Source: Geosiphon pyriformis (Eukaryota > Glomeromycota > Glomeromycetes > Archaeosporales > Geosiphonaceae). Taken from it: a stretch of DNA of 64,000 bases. Below the pieces are notes generated by a model, which saw only the letters and a list, made by a program, of their open reading frames with translations, was not told the origin of the DNA and ran no database searches. Positions 34,267 to 44,760 of the stretch are shown one piece after another. A program made the translations under genes and the position numbers. How positions within the stretch are numbered: the stretch's first letter is position 1; every line of letters starts with the position of its first letter. Location of the stretch: contig JAAOMT010000046.1 in NCBI GenBank assembly GCA_016748015.1, positions 124,001 through 188,000 on the forward strand, in the 5' to 3' direction.

Positions 34267-35600
34267 TTATACTTAATTTTTGCTGATTATTTGAGTTGGT
34301 ATTATCACAACAGGCAACCAATCAGATCGTTTATAATATTTTTTGAATTGTGTATCATGAACAGAATGATCATTGAAGATTGTTCCAGATTGATCTTGAA
34401 GAATATAAAAACCATTGTTCAAAACTTTGTTGACTATAAAGAGTTTTTTTTACTGGCTAGAGAATTTATCACCATAAACATTGTCTCTGTCTGAATGGTA
34501 TTCTAATACCAAGTCACCAATACTTAAAGAGAGTGTTTTATAGGTTTTCTTTTTCTTAAGCTTTTCTTGGAACTGTTTTATTTTTTCAAAAGCAATTATT
34601 TGTGCTTCTATCAAGGAGTCAAGAATGGTATCAAGTCTTCTTTGCAAAATGTCTTTGTAATTTCCTATTGTGATTTCTTTAAAGAGTATTGTCTTAATAT
34701 CAGTTTCTATTGGTAGTGTTGTCATGCATCCATAGAGCAAATAAAAAGATTCATAACTTGTTATGTTATAATTTACAGTTCTATAAACAAACAAAGCTAA
34801 AGGCAGTACTTTGTTCTATAAGTTTGTTTTTTTACTGGTTTTGGTTAGAGTTTCACATAGTGTTCTGTTGAAACATTTTACTAGGCCATTTGTTTGAGGA
34901 TAATAAAAAGAGGAGAGTTTATAATATATTCCCATTTTTCTACAAAGTTTTTCAACCAGTATACTAAGAAAAGCTCTTCTTCTATTAAATAAAAATTCTT
35001 TGAAACAGCCATAACAGCAGATAATATTTTCATAAATAAAATTGGCTATTGAGACTGCTGTTTGATCTGGAGTGGCTCTTGCTTCTACCCATTTTGTAAG
35101 ATAGTTAATAGCTGTAATAATGTATCTGTTGCCATTAGAAGTTATTGTTAAAGATCCAACAACATTTATATTAATTCTGTCAAATAGTTAACCAATAAAG
35201 ATTGGATGGATATCTTTTTTGTAATTGGATTTGCCTCTTCTTTAACAAATGTTACAGGTTTTAATGTATTCAGCAATGTTTTTTTCCAAGGTAGACCAAT
35301 AATAGCGAGCTAAAGTTTTCTGAATTGTCTTTGTTTTTCCAAAATGTTTAGCTAATGGGTCAATGTGCATGTTATATATTATAATTTTTCTTTCTTTAAA
35401 TCTGATGACTCTTTGAGAATAGTCAGGATCTTTTCTGTTTCTTTTATATAACTGGTTCTGGTGAATCAAATAAAAATTTGATTGTTTGTGCAAATTTTTT
35501 TTTTGTTATTAAGTGTATTCTGGTGGGTATTGTCCTTTACTAAAAAATTCCATTAAAGCAGAGTAGTTGTCCAAGTTCATTATCATGTTTGTTTGTAAAA
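34267..35600 (-). pseudogene. GypA A3 integrase
   Basis: The HHCC domain is at 35242-35493 (NMHIDPLAKHFGKT, then CNIC). The core is broken but readable: INVVGSL (first Asp now Asn, near 35165), SANFIYENIICC-like at about 35030, and TNGLVKCFNR near 34870 (Glu now Lys). The C-terminal region 34450-34794 has FVYRTVNYNITSYESFYLLY and the KIKQFQEKLKKKKTYKTLS stretch, followed by the GPY/F-like domain and the pol stop TAA at 34267-34269. The 3' ORF starts 42 bases downstream of that stop. Confidence 0.75.
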
Positions 35601-35699
35601 AAGCTACTAATTATTAAGTTGGTTTGGTTTAAGAGGTTGTATTGTCACTGGATAGTAAGTCTAGAAATAGCATCAGTATTTTGATGATTTGCTCCTTTG

Positions 35700-36831
35700 T
35701 GATGTTGAATATCATAGTCAAATTCATCCAAGTGTAATATTTAGCAAGTTATTTATTTGTGTTCCAGCTTCTTTTTATTGCACAGCCAAACCAAGGCTTG
35801 ATGATCTGTTACCACTAAGAATTTTGCACCAAGAAGATATTAATCTCAGTAACTAGTAGCCCAAACTACTGCTAAGTATTCCTGTTCAGTAACTGAATAG
35901 TTTTTTTCTGCTGGTGTAAGAGATTTACTGACATATGCTATGGCATGTTCTCTGTTATTTTTATCTTTTTGTGAAAGGACAACATCAAGTCTATAGCCAA
36001 ATGTATTAGTGTGGAGGATAAAAAGTTGGTCCAAATCAGGTTGCTTGAGAATTGGTTCAGTAACAAGTTTTTCCTTCAGAATTTCAAAAGCTTTTTGTTA
36101 ATGAAGTTTTCAGTGATAATTGACATTTTTTCTGAGTAGCTGATTGAGAGAAAAGGCGATTTTGGAGAAATCCTTGATAAATTTGTGGTAGTAAGAGGCC
36201 AAACCAAGAAAAAAGCATAGTTCAGGAACATTTATTGGTTGTCTAATGTTTTGGACTTTTTCAACTTTAGCTGGGTCAGAGAAAATTCCATCTTTTGTAA
36301 TAAGATGACCAAGGAACTGGGTGGATTGACATCCAAAGAAAGATTTGATTGAATTGATCTTAAAACCAACATTTCTGAGCAGATTAAAAACCTTCTGCAA
36401 ATATTTAAAGTGTTTATTCCAGGTTTTTAAGTAGACTATTATGTCATCTAAGTAGACCAGAACAAAGTTTTCTTTTACTGATTTAAATACTTTGTCCATC
36501 AGGCATTGAAAGGTGAGAAAAACATTGGTAAGACCAAAGAACATGACTATGAATTCATAAATGCCATACTTGGTAATGAAAGCAGTTTTCTTTCTGCTTT
36601 CTGAATTCATCTCTACTTGTCTGAATTCAGCAGTTAAGTCAATGATTGAAAAGAAAGCAGCACCATTGAATTTATCTAGCATTGCATCAATTTTGAAAAA
36701 TGAATACATGTCTCTTATAGTGATGGCATTTAATTGGTAGTAGTCAACACAAAAGCATAGAATTCCATCTTTCTTGAATATCACTACAACTGGGAAAGCC
36801 CATTTACTCTTGGTTTTTTGTATGAATTCTT
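35700..36831 (-). pseudogene. GypA A3 reverse transcriptase and RNase H
   Basis: RT is the best-preserved part of this copy: 224 codons open at 36110-36784. Motifs in order are CVDYYQLNAIT, FFSIIDLTAEFRQVEM (motif A Asp kept), MFFGLTNVFLTFQ and VLVYLDDIIVYLK (intact YLDD), then FLGHLITKDGIFSDPAKVE and LGLASYYHKFIKDFSK. RNase H (35740-36034) has FILHTNTFGYRLD, EQEYLAVVWATSY and the final NTDAISR block with Asp kept. As in A1 and A6 the first RNase H Asp is Asn. The N-terminal end is cut at 36831, just before WAFPVV. Confidence 0.85.
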
Positions 36832-37036
36832 TTCTTTTTTTTTTGTTAACGTGTAGCCATGCTGATCAATTATTAGTTAAGTTCACAGTAATATAGTGGT
36901 TTTATAAAGCCAGCTTACCCAATAATACAAAAATTACAAGATACAGCTAACTACAGGTGAAAAACCCTAACTACATATTAGTACTACCTATTCTACTTAA
37001 TGTATTAAACATATCTAATTCATACATCTTACCTAT
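36832..37036 (-). repeat. LINE-B 3'-end fragment
   Basis: The T-run at 36832-36844 followed by gttaacgtgtagccatgc is the minus-strand poly(A) end of LINE-B (compare 28045-28072). The fragment covers the 3' UTR and the end of ORF1 and stops at 37036 against a GypA LTR. It is either 5'-truncated or cut by that LTR. Confidence 0.8.
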
Positions 37037-37753
37037 TGTTACAGTTAAAACCCATAATTTTTATTAGTTATTACATATATTAGCCACTGATGTCACATAA
37101 GTAGCCACTCTATTTTTAGATAGTGATTATTGACCTGATTAATGACCTGACTGTTGACCTGATTATTGATCTGATCATTGATCTGATCATTGATCTAATC
37201 ATTGACTTAGTTGTTGATCTGGTTGTTGACCACTTTCAATAGCTATATAAGCAATGAGTCTTTTAGCTGTAGAAAATCATCTTTCAGACAAGAATCAAAT
37301 AAATAAAAATAACAATTTTCATTTCAATCACTCTCTTATTGCTAAATTTCCTTTCCCTACCTTCAAAGTATCCAAACATCTTAGGATAAAAGATTACTTG
37401 TTGGCCTTTTTCTGTTTGAATAATTGCAGTATTTAAAGATTATTTGAATAAACATGACTGAAGAGCACAAGTTGATACCTGATATTGAATTCTAAGAGCA
37501 CTGACATAAAGGCATAGAATTAATACCAGCAGTAATCAATTGTTGACAGTACAGACTATCCCTCTACCTTCAGATTCTCCAGTTACTTTTTGAAAAAAAT
37601 AGTGACTGAGATATTTTATGAGACTGATCTCACATATTGAATCCATACTCATTCAATTTGCTTATTAAAGTTGAATCCCCTTTGATTATTTCTATCACCC
37701 TACAATCCTGTTCTCCCTTGCTATCCGTTAGCTTGTTACTCCAACCCATAACA
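37037..37753 (+). repeat. GypA LTR upstream of A4
   Basis: It starts TGTTACAGTTAAAAC and ends AACCCATAACA, with nine 12-bp units (37124-37231). It shares with the A4 3' LTR (48895-49562) a feature not found in the others (cttttcagacaagaatcaaa after the TATA region: 37280-37300), so the two may be a pair. No PBS or gag follows; the sequence jumps straight to the integrase tail. Confidence 0.8.
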
Positions 37754-37802
37754 ATATAAAACACTTTCCTTAAGTGTTGGTAACTTAGTTTTAGAATACT
37801 GT

Positions 37803-38687
37803 TGTTACAGGTAATTATTTCTGCTGTTGAATTAAATAACAAATCCATAACTTGGTGCTCAAAAGCTACTTCCGTGGATGAGGTTCTGCAAGTTTTGTAT
37901 CTGAAGGTTTTGATGAAGTCCTTTGTATAATGGACAGAGATTCAATAGTGTTGATAGTAGATGTATTTTTCCAAGAGTTTTTCCAATTTCTTTCTCAGTG
38001 TGGTGGCCGAATTTAGTCTGGTAGTCATGCCCTTCTGGTAAGCTATCTGATAATATATAAAATCCTACTCTTATTTCTGGGTCTTTTACCAGACTATCCT
38101 TGACGTCAATAACTCAGTGCTTAATCTTTTAATTAATTAGTATACAACAACAAAATCAAAAAGAAAGAAAATAAAATAAAGAAAATAAAATAAAGAAAAT
38201 AGAGAAAATAAGCCAAAGCAATTTGGTACGTTAGTATCTCATCAATAGTCATGATTAAGAGCTATTGTTTCAGCATGGTTAAGTATCAATTACTATCAAC
38301 ATGAAGTGTTGATAGTAGAGAGTGAGTTGAGATATGGAATAATTATTTATTTGATGATTGGGAACTGGAATGTTGTTTAGATTAAATCTAAACTGGGAGG
38401 TCTGTCTTTTCAGCTTCTAACCCTGCTGCTATATATACATAATTGAGATTTCTCAATTCCAGGATTCTTTACAACAGGAATCCTAGAATTCTTGGAATTC
38501 TGCAATTCCTTTGAGAGGAATCCTGAAATTCTGGAATTCTGCAATTTCTCGTCAGAGAATTCTGAAATTCTTGAAATCCTACAATTCCTGAAAGGAATTC
38601 TGGAATTTTACATTTACTATGCCTACTTCTAATTGGCTAATATCTACTGACTAATAATACTATATTTCTTATATTCTATGAGTAACA
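37803..38687 (-). repeat. GypB 3' LTR
   Basis: On the plus strand it starts TGTTACAGG and ends GAGTAACA. In minus orientation the U3 begins at 38687, holds about 40-bp repeats rich in GGAATTCC-like words (38450-38610), then a TATA-like run (tatatatacataat on the plus strand, near 38432). It differs from the 5' LTR mainly by C/T and G/A changes and small indels. Confidence 0.9.
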
Positions 38688-38702
38688 TTATTTCCTCTTT
38701 TT
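38688..38702 (-). promoter_or_regulatory. Polypurine tract of GypB
   Basis: On the minus strand AAAAAGAGGAAATAA lies directly before the 3' LTR start TGTTAC. This is the expected place and composition of the plus-strand primer. Confidence 0.75.
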
Positions 38703-39540
38703 AATATTGAGCTCCATTGAAATCTAACTTGTTTAATTCTCCCTCTTGAAGTATTTCCTGGATTTCATTTTCGAGGATTACTTGTGTTAATTGGATCTGT
38801 AATTCTTTAAATTGAGCATTGGTGATCTTTCTTAATTGATTACTGGTAACCATATCTATTGCTTTGTTGAGTAATATTTCTGGTCTATTCTGAAATGCTG
38901 TATGTATTCAGTAGATGGCTCGGGCTTGTGTGGATAAATTGTTCTTTCCCACAAAATGTTCTAATTGTTGTAGTATTTTTTTGTCAAATAATTGCTTTGT
39001 TTTATTCATATATAGATTCTGGATATTTATGTGTTGTTCCAAGTAAAAATAACAATAGTTTCTTGGAAATTGTTGTATTCACCAATTCCAAGTTTCTTTA
39101 GTCAATTCTTAATATAGTGCTTCTTTTGTTAACTCTCTTATTGCTAATTTTACTTTTACAATAATTTTGTCCACTGTATTTTCAGTTTTTTTCTGTGTTC
39201 TGGATTGCAATGTCTTTTTAGTATCTTGATATCGAATGGTTTGTTGATTGATTGTAATCTCCATTTCCTGGTATTGAATCAACTGAAAGAGTTGTTGTGC
39301 TAGTGAGTGAATGTTGTCTGTAATTTCCATTTTTTTGATATTTCCTGTCACGTCTACTGTGTCTTTATATATTTTTTTGCTAAATCAATTTAACATGTTG
39401 TTGTCGATAATAATGATTGGTTCCAGATTTCGTGAAATTTCATCTGGTTGGACTAGTATTCTCTGTACTTCTAATTGTAAAATATTACTGGTAGATGGTA
39501 GTATGATATTGTGGTATGATTTCAGTTGATCTTCATGTGC
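38703..39540 (-). pseudogene. GypB pol C-terminal tail
   Basis: After the integrase GPY/F region the frame continues for about 280 codons up to the polypurine tract, with a few stops. The best open piece (39109-39351) has SLAQQLFQLIQYQEMEITIN and a Lys/Glu-rich continuation that may form a coiled coil. No known domain is seen. Like GypA, GypB therefore carries extra coding sequence 3' of integrase, here apparently in the pol frame. Confidence 0.6.
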
Positions 39541-40720
39541 TGCTTTGGTTAAAATTTTGTTATCCAGTCTTAATTTGTAAGCTTCATTTCCTAAAATTTC
39601 TTCTATGTAAAATGGTCCATCCCATTTGGGGTCGAATTTTCCACTCCATTGTTTTTTTGCTTTGGTACGATGTAAGAGTACTTTGTCTTCAATCTTGAAT
39701 TCAACTGGCTTGTCTAATAGTTGACTATCATGTCTTTCTTTCTGTTTCTCTTGTGACTTTTGAATATTATCAGCTGCTCTTTTTCATTTGTTTTTCAATG
39801 TTTCCATTAAGTCATATGTTCTTCTCAGCAATGTTTCTTGAAAATTTTCTTCTGTTATTGGTTCAGCTAGATATGTATTAATTTCTCTCTTTACTGGTAA
39901 TGTTGCTGTTCTATTGTATACTAATTCAAATGGTGTTGCTTGTGTAGTATCTTGCTTCATTGTCTAATAAGCAAATAATACTGATGGTATGAACAAATCC
40001 CATTTGTCCTGGTTTTCTTGGCTGAGTTTGGCAATTGCTTCACACAATGTTCTGTTGAATCTTTTGACTGATCTGTTGGTTTGTAGATGGTATGGTGATG
40101 ATAATGGTCTCTTAATTCTGAATCTTTGGCTCAATTCTGTTAATGTTCTGTTTACAAAATGAGTTCCTTGATCTGATAAAAATTCCTTTGGACATCTGTG
40201 TTGACAAATTAAATCTTGATGAACAAATTTGGCAATGGATTCTGCATCTGCTTTTTGAATTGCTTTTGTCTCTGGCCATTTAGTGAGATAGTCCATGACT
40301 ACTGCTATATATCTGTTTCTTTTGTTGGTAATTGTTAATGATCCGACTAAATCAATTCCAATCTAGTCAAATGGTTGTTCTACTTTAATTGGTCTTAATG
40401 GTTTACTGGGTTTTGTTTCTCCTCTTCACTGACAAGCGTCACAATTTTGAACATATTGGATGATGTCTGGATATATTGATGGCCAATAGTATCTTTTTTT
40501 GGTTCTTTCCATGGTTGCTTCTTTGTGAAAGTGTCTGGCTGTTAGATTTGAGTGCATGTTGAATAATATTGTCTCTTTCTCTGACTCTGTAATTATTCTG
40601 GTTGGCTGATCTGGATCTCTTCTATTTTTCTGATAAAGTATATTTTGGTGAGTGATAAAATATTTTGATTGTTGTTTAATTCTCTTTCATTCCATTTGAG
40701 ATAAATTCTCCTTGAACTGT
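39541..40720 (-). pseudogene. GypB integrase
   Basis: The core is open at 39964-40296: MDYLTKWPETKA, FLSDQGTHFVN (second Asp kept) and TNRSVKRFNRTLCEAI, where the catalytic Glu (ERFN) is Lys. The zinc domain is upstream at about 40430-40680. Downstream, QWSGKFDPKWDGPFYIEEI (39604-39660) is a clear GPY/F domain, as in many Ty3/gypsy integrases. I see no chromodomain. The frame differs by one from the RT frame, so an indel lies near 40300-40900. Confidence 0.85.
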
Positions 40721-40879
40721 TAAGTGTTTATATAATGTTGGAGTTGTTGATATTTTTGTATGTTCATCTTTTGTTATTTTTCGTTGGTATTGTTCTAGTT
40801 TTGTTATATTTTTGGGTTGAAATGTTTTAGATTTGTCTTATTCATGACAAACCATCAGCATTTCTGTTGTCTTTTCCTT

Positions 40880-42236
40880 TTTTGTAATGTATAGTATAAT
40901 TGTATGGTGTGAGTGCCATTTTCTATCTTGACTGTCTTCCATCTTCAAATTCTTGTTTTTGGAGTGATGTTAATCTCTTGTGGTCTGTGTATACTTCAAA
41001 CTTCTGGCTCAAGTATTCTCTTTATTTCATGACTGCCCAATATATTGCTAAGTGTTCTTGTTCCAGTGTTCCATAGTTCTTTTCAGCTGGCATAAAATCT
41101 CTGCTGGCATATGTTACTAGATGTTCTCTACTATCTGGTCCTCTCTGAGATAATACTGCTCCCAATGCTTGGCCGGATGCATCAGTGGTAATGATGAATG
41201 GTTTGCTGTAATCTGAATAAATCAGTACTAGAGCTTGAATAAGCTTTCTTTTCAAAATGTCAAAAGCTTCTTGTTGACTTTCTGCCCATTCATATTTGGT
41301 ATTCTTGGTTTGCAGTTGGTTGAGTGGCTGCACTATTTTGGAAAAGTTCTTGATAAAACGTCGATAGTAGCTGGCAAATCCCAAGAATGATTTCAGTTCT
41401 GTCATATTGGTTGGTACTAGAAAGTTCTTTATTATCTCTATTTTCTTTGGATCTGTTTTGATGCCATCTTTGCTGACTATGTGTCTCAAGAATTTTAGCT
41501 CTGTCTTGCTAAAGAAGCACTTTGTTGCATTTAACTTTAGTCCTGCTTTTCTTAGTCTTTTGAACACTTGTTGAAGATGATGAAGATGATCATCAAATGT
41601 TTTTGAGAATACATTGGTGTCATTCAAGTATACAACTACTGATTTCCACAATAAGCCAGTATAGACAATTTCCATTAGTCATTGGAAAGTGGCTGGTGCA
41701 TTGGTTAAACTGAATGACATTACTTCAAATTCAAAATTCCCTTTTTTCATGGTAAATGCTGTCTTTTCTTTGTTGGCTGGATCCATGGCTACTTGCCAGT
41801 AACCACTATCTAAGTCCAACATTGAGAACCATTTATTTCTGCCAAAAGCATTGAATAATTCCTGTATCCATAGAGTTGGATAGCTGTCTCCATGAGTTAC
41901 ACCATTGAGTTTTCTGTAGTCTACACAAAATCAGATCTTTCCATTCTTCTTATGGATGAGTATTACTGGTAATGACCATGGGCTCATTGATGGCTGAATT
42001 AGCCCATTGTTAAGCATTCGGTTTATCTCTTGATGAATAATCTCGTGGCTGGCTGGTGGCACTCTGTATGCTCTTTGTTTAATTGGCATTGCATCTCCAG
42101 TCTTGATCTGGTGCTGGATGATATCAGTTTGGCCAAACTCATTTTCGCTGGCAAAAATGTCATTGAACTGGTTGAGCAATATCTTGAGTTGCATATGTTG
42201 GAGTGGATCTAAGTTTTTCATGTTCATTTGTTCCAA
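40880..42236 (-). pseudogene. GypB reverse transcriptase and RNase H
   Basis: RT starts after MEQMNMKNLDPLQHMQL with FNDIFASENEFGQTDIIQHQ, then IKQRAYRVPPASHEIIHQEI and PVILIHKKNGKI. Motif A is FSMLDLDSGYWQVAMD near 41800 (Asp kept). Motif C is VVVYLNDTNVFSK at about 41620, where YLDD is now YLND. RNase H follows with FIITTDASGQALGAVLSQ (Asp kept), TLEQEHLAIYWAV, EVYTDHKRL and NADGLS. The frame is the same as for gag and dUTPase. Stops at 41676-41930 and after 41022 are of the TGG-to-TGA and CAG-to-TAG kind. Confidence 0.9.
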
Positions 42237-42245
42237 TTGTTCTGG

Positions 42246-43052
42246 TTAGAGCAAATAACATTTACTTCGTCTGTATATTGTTTGTGATGTGATATCAACA
42301 TATTCACAAAGTTGTGGAAAGTCTGGAATGGGAGTTGGTGGTTGATCCTTCATTTTAGTGTTTAAGTATCCAATAATGGTTCCGGCTGGTATTTCTATGA
42401 TATTTATTGTATTGTTGTAGATGGGAATTTTGAAATGGCTGTAATTTTTGGCTGGTATGTGAAGATTAATGAGTCCAACTTCTCCTGATTCACAAAGACT
42501 GACTTCTGCTTCAAAAATTTGTGCTTGGTTTTTTTTCTTTCTTTCTATTGCTAGCATGTACTGGTTATATGGTGGAATAGAAATAGCTTGACTGGTTGAG
42601 ATAATTTCTCCTTGGCCAACAATTTTTTTCTCCACCATATTAACTGATACATCTATTCTACTCATTGATCCAAATCTCTGTATTCCTCTTGCTGTTATTC
42701 TTAATTCCTTCCTCTTTCCTACTGATACTAACTGAGCTACTCTAACCAGAGACAGGAATATTGTCTGTGCTATCTTTTCATTGGGCTCTATTACATAGGC
42801 CTTTTCTGAGTCATTTTGTAGCATAGTAATGATATTTCCTACATATCCCGCGTTAATTATTTCTCCTCTTATATTAATTCCTCTTTTCGCTAAACTACTC
42901 CTAGATGCTAATTGAACTATTGTTGTGGCTGGAATTTTTAGTGCTACTTTCAGATCAATGCAGATGCATGAATGTGGTTCCAATTTGATGACTTCTGTTC
43001 CCAGATATCTCAGATCAAATCCTGCATCAGTATTGTACGCGCATTCTGACAT
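42246..43052 (-). pseudogene. GypB dUTPase domain plus unknown region
   Basis: dUTPase hydrolyses dUTP to dUMP and keeps uracil out of new DNA. All five family motifs are visible in the first 145 residues: NTDAGFDLRYLG (1), LASRSSLAKRGI (2), GEIINAGYVGNI (3), EKIAQTIFL (4) and ARGIQRFGSMSRID (5). Motif 3 normally carries the catalytic Asp (GxIDxxYxG); here it is Asn, so this copy should be inactive. Residues 146-268 form a region before RT without a recognised family. The frame is continuous with gag, protease and RT. Trimeric dUTPases in retroelements are known from betaretroviruses and non-primate lentiviruses, at other positions. Confidence 0.92.
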
Positions 43053-43076
43053 AATACCTTTATTATTATCACTGAA

Positions 43077-43990
43077 CTATTTTAGTTCTTGTTCTTTGAT
43101 AAGGTCAGGAAGCACGATATATTGCTCATAGTTTGAGTCAAAGTTTGAATCTGAGTTGATATTATTGTCATTGTCATTGCTGTTTTGAACAGAGCTGGAA
43201 CCATTATTTTTGTCATCGTCATTGTCATTGTTGGGGTTTGAATCAGGATCGAGCAGCAATTCTGACTCTGATGCACAGCTGCTGATTAGTTCTTCTTCTT
43301 CAGGAATTGTGTAAATAATGCATGGTGGTGGATTGTAAATGAGGTCACATTTGTTACAATATTCAAAGTCACTGGAAATTAAACAATGGCAACACAGTCT
43401 TGTATTCAATTGTGCTAACCATTATTCTTGCTCTTCTCTAGTGGGTGCCAAGTTCTGGTAGTGTTTATGGAACTCTTCTGGTTCCAGAAAATTTATAACT
43501 GGCTCTGTGTCCCAGTCAAGCTTGATAAGTTCTGATGAGTTATTTTTGATTTCTCTGATCTTTTCGGGTGTTGCTCCTTCTATTTTTCCAATTGCCATTC
43601 TCCAAATTTTGTCATCATCATGTGAACAACTGTCTAGTCACTGCACAGCTCTTTTCCAAGCTGCTTTTATTGGTGTTCCTTTTTTTACCCAGTCACTTAT
43701 TAGAATCATGTATTAACATGATGCATCACACATTCCTCCACGTCTTGGGATGTCATTCCACATCCCTTTATCTAGCAGAATCTCCCCACAAGTAAGACAA
43801 GGTTGGTTATCTCATTTTTCTTGCCTCTTTGGTCATCCAAAGCATTTGAATAAGCATAGATGACAGTAGAACTTTGTTGCAGTATGGTATTCCTTATTGT
43901 CGCCACAGCATGCACTCATTGATGACAGTTTCTTGCCGCAATTGACACATACAAGCCTTGGCCATCAATAATTAGATTGTTGTGGAGTGT
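43077..43990 (-). pseudogene. GypB Cys-rich module and acidic linker between protease and dUTPase
   Basis: In the gag-pol frame this region shows several CxxC pairs: LVCVNCGKKLSS near 43950, YCHLC near 43880, PCLTCGE near 43790 and CCHCLISSDFEYCNKC at about 43390, each spaced like zinc ribbons or knuckles. It ends in a Ser/Asp/Asn-rich acidic linker (43077-43290). I do not recognise the family. GypA has a Cys-rich module preceded by an acidic linker in the same place between protease and RT, so the module may be a shared property of this group. A zinc-binding, nucleic-acid-contacting role is only a guess. Confidence 0.65.
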
Positions 43991-44366
43991 GGTGGGTGTA
44001 GGAATTACAAATGGTGGCAGTTGGTGGCGTTTTTTCTTCCTTTTCTTTTCCTTTTTCTTTATCTTCATTCCATTCCCAACTGGAGGCTTCTTCTTGTTTA
44101 TTGTCGGTCCAAGTCAGATTGTCGGTTTTTTAGGTAAGTTCGTTTGTTTGCTTCCCTTTCCCATTGTCGTCCCAAGAGAGTATTGGCGGCAGCTTGTTGT
44201 GTTCTTCATTAGCCCATGACACTTGGTAGGCTTTCCAGGTAGGTTTTTGTTTTTTTTCCTCGAAGTTGATTAATGGCGCCATGGTGTTGGTAGCCTTGAA
44301 GTAGCTATACATAGCTGGTACTTGCATGTGTTGCCCATTCTGGCTAAGTTGGAGCTCTTGTGTATT
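43991..44366 (-). pseudogene. GypB linker after protease
   Basis: The frame is open at 44130-44327 and rich in Trp, Lys and Glu (EEKKQKPTWKAYQVSWANEE). It joins protease to the Cys-rich module. It looks disordered and has no recognised domain. Confidence 0.55.
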
Positions 44367-44760
44367 CTAGTCCAGAGTAGTATTTGTCTTGGACAGCCAG
44401 TCATTACTAACTAGAGCTTGGCATTGGGTGGCTTCCATAATGAGTACTTTGATTGGTACTATGATACCATTAATTTCGATTGGTAAGTCATCGATTTTAC
44501 TGATTAGAGTCTTGGTCATTTCATCAGCCATGATGATTCTGGCACTAGCAGCTCGATCAACTCGGCAACCTAATTGATCCATGAGTTGTTGTGTGATGAT
44601 GCTGCCTGCTGAACCACTGTCAAGAATTAGTTTGATGTAATGGCCATCAATTTTCGCATTAATATACATGGTGGTAATTGGCTTTTCTTCTAGTACAGTT
44701 CCACTAAATAATGGCATGGTTGACGGTTCCTCAAGTTCGAATAGAAAAATGGCATCCAGT
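44367..44760 (-). pseudogene. GypB aspartic protease
   Basis: The retropepsin that would cut the polyprotein. KIDGHYIKLILDSGSAGSII carries the intact active-site DSG. Further blocks are IIMADEMTKTLISKIDDLPIEI and CQALVSNDWLSKTNTTLD, as in gypsy proteases with an A-x-x-x-N-D-W-L end. The domain is open to its end, where a TAG (TGG in the expected TLDW) stops it at 44367. It is catalytically plausible apart from that stop. Confidence 0.88.

Larger units (their letters stand above)
32907..36831 (-). mobile_element. GypA copy A3, 5' part missing
   Basis: In minus orientation the copy runs from the RT N-terminal part (36831) through RNase H, integrase and 3' ORF to its LTR (32907-33598). Gag and protease are missing: at 36832 it meets the poly-T of a LINE-B scrap. 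It lies directly against A2 (plus strand). RT catalytic residues are intact, but integrase has many stops. Confidence 0.85.

Noticed and set aside
43977-44219. Plus-strand hydrophobic frame resembling a membrane protein
   Set aside because: It is antisense to the Trp/Lys/Glu-rich linker of GypB; hydrophobicity is a by-product of the complementary codons.
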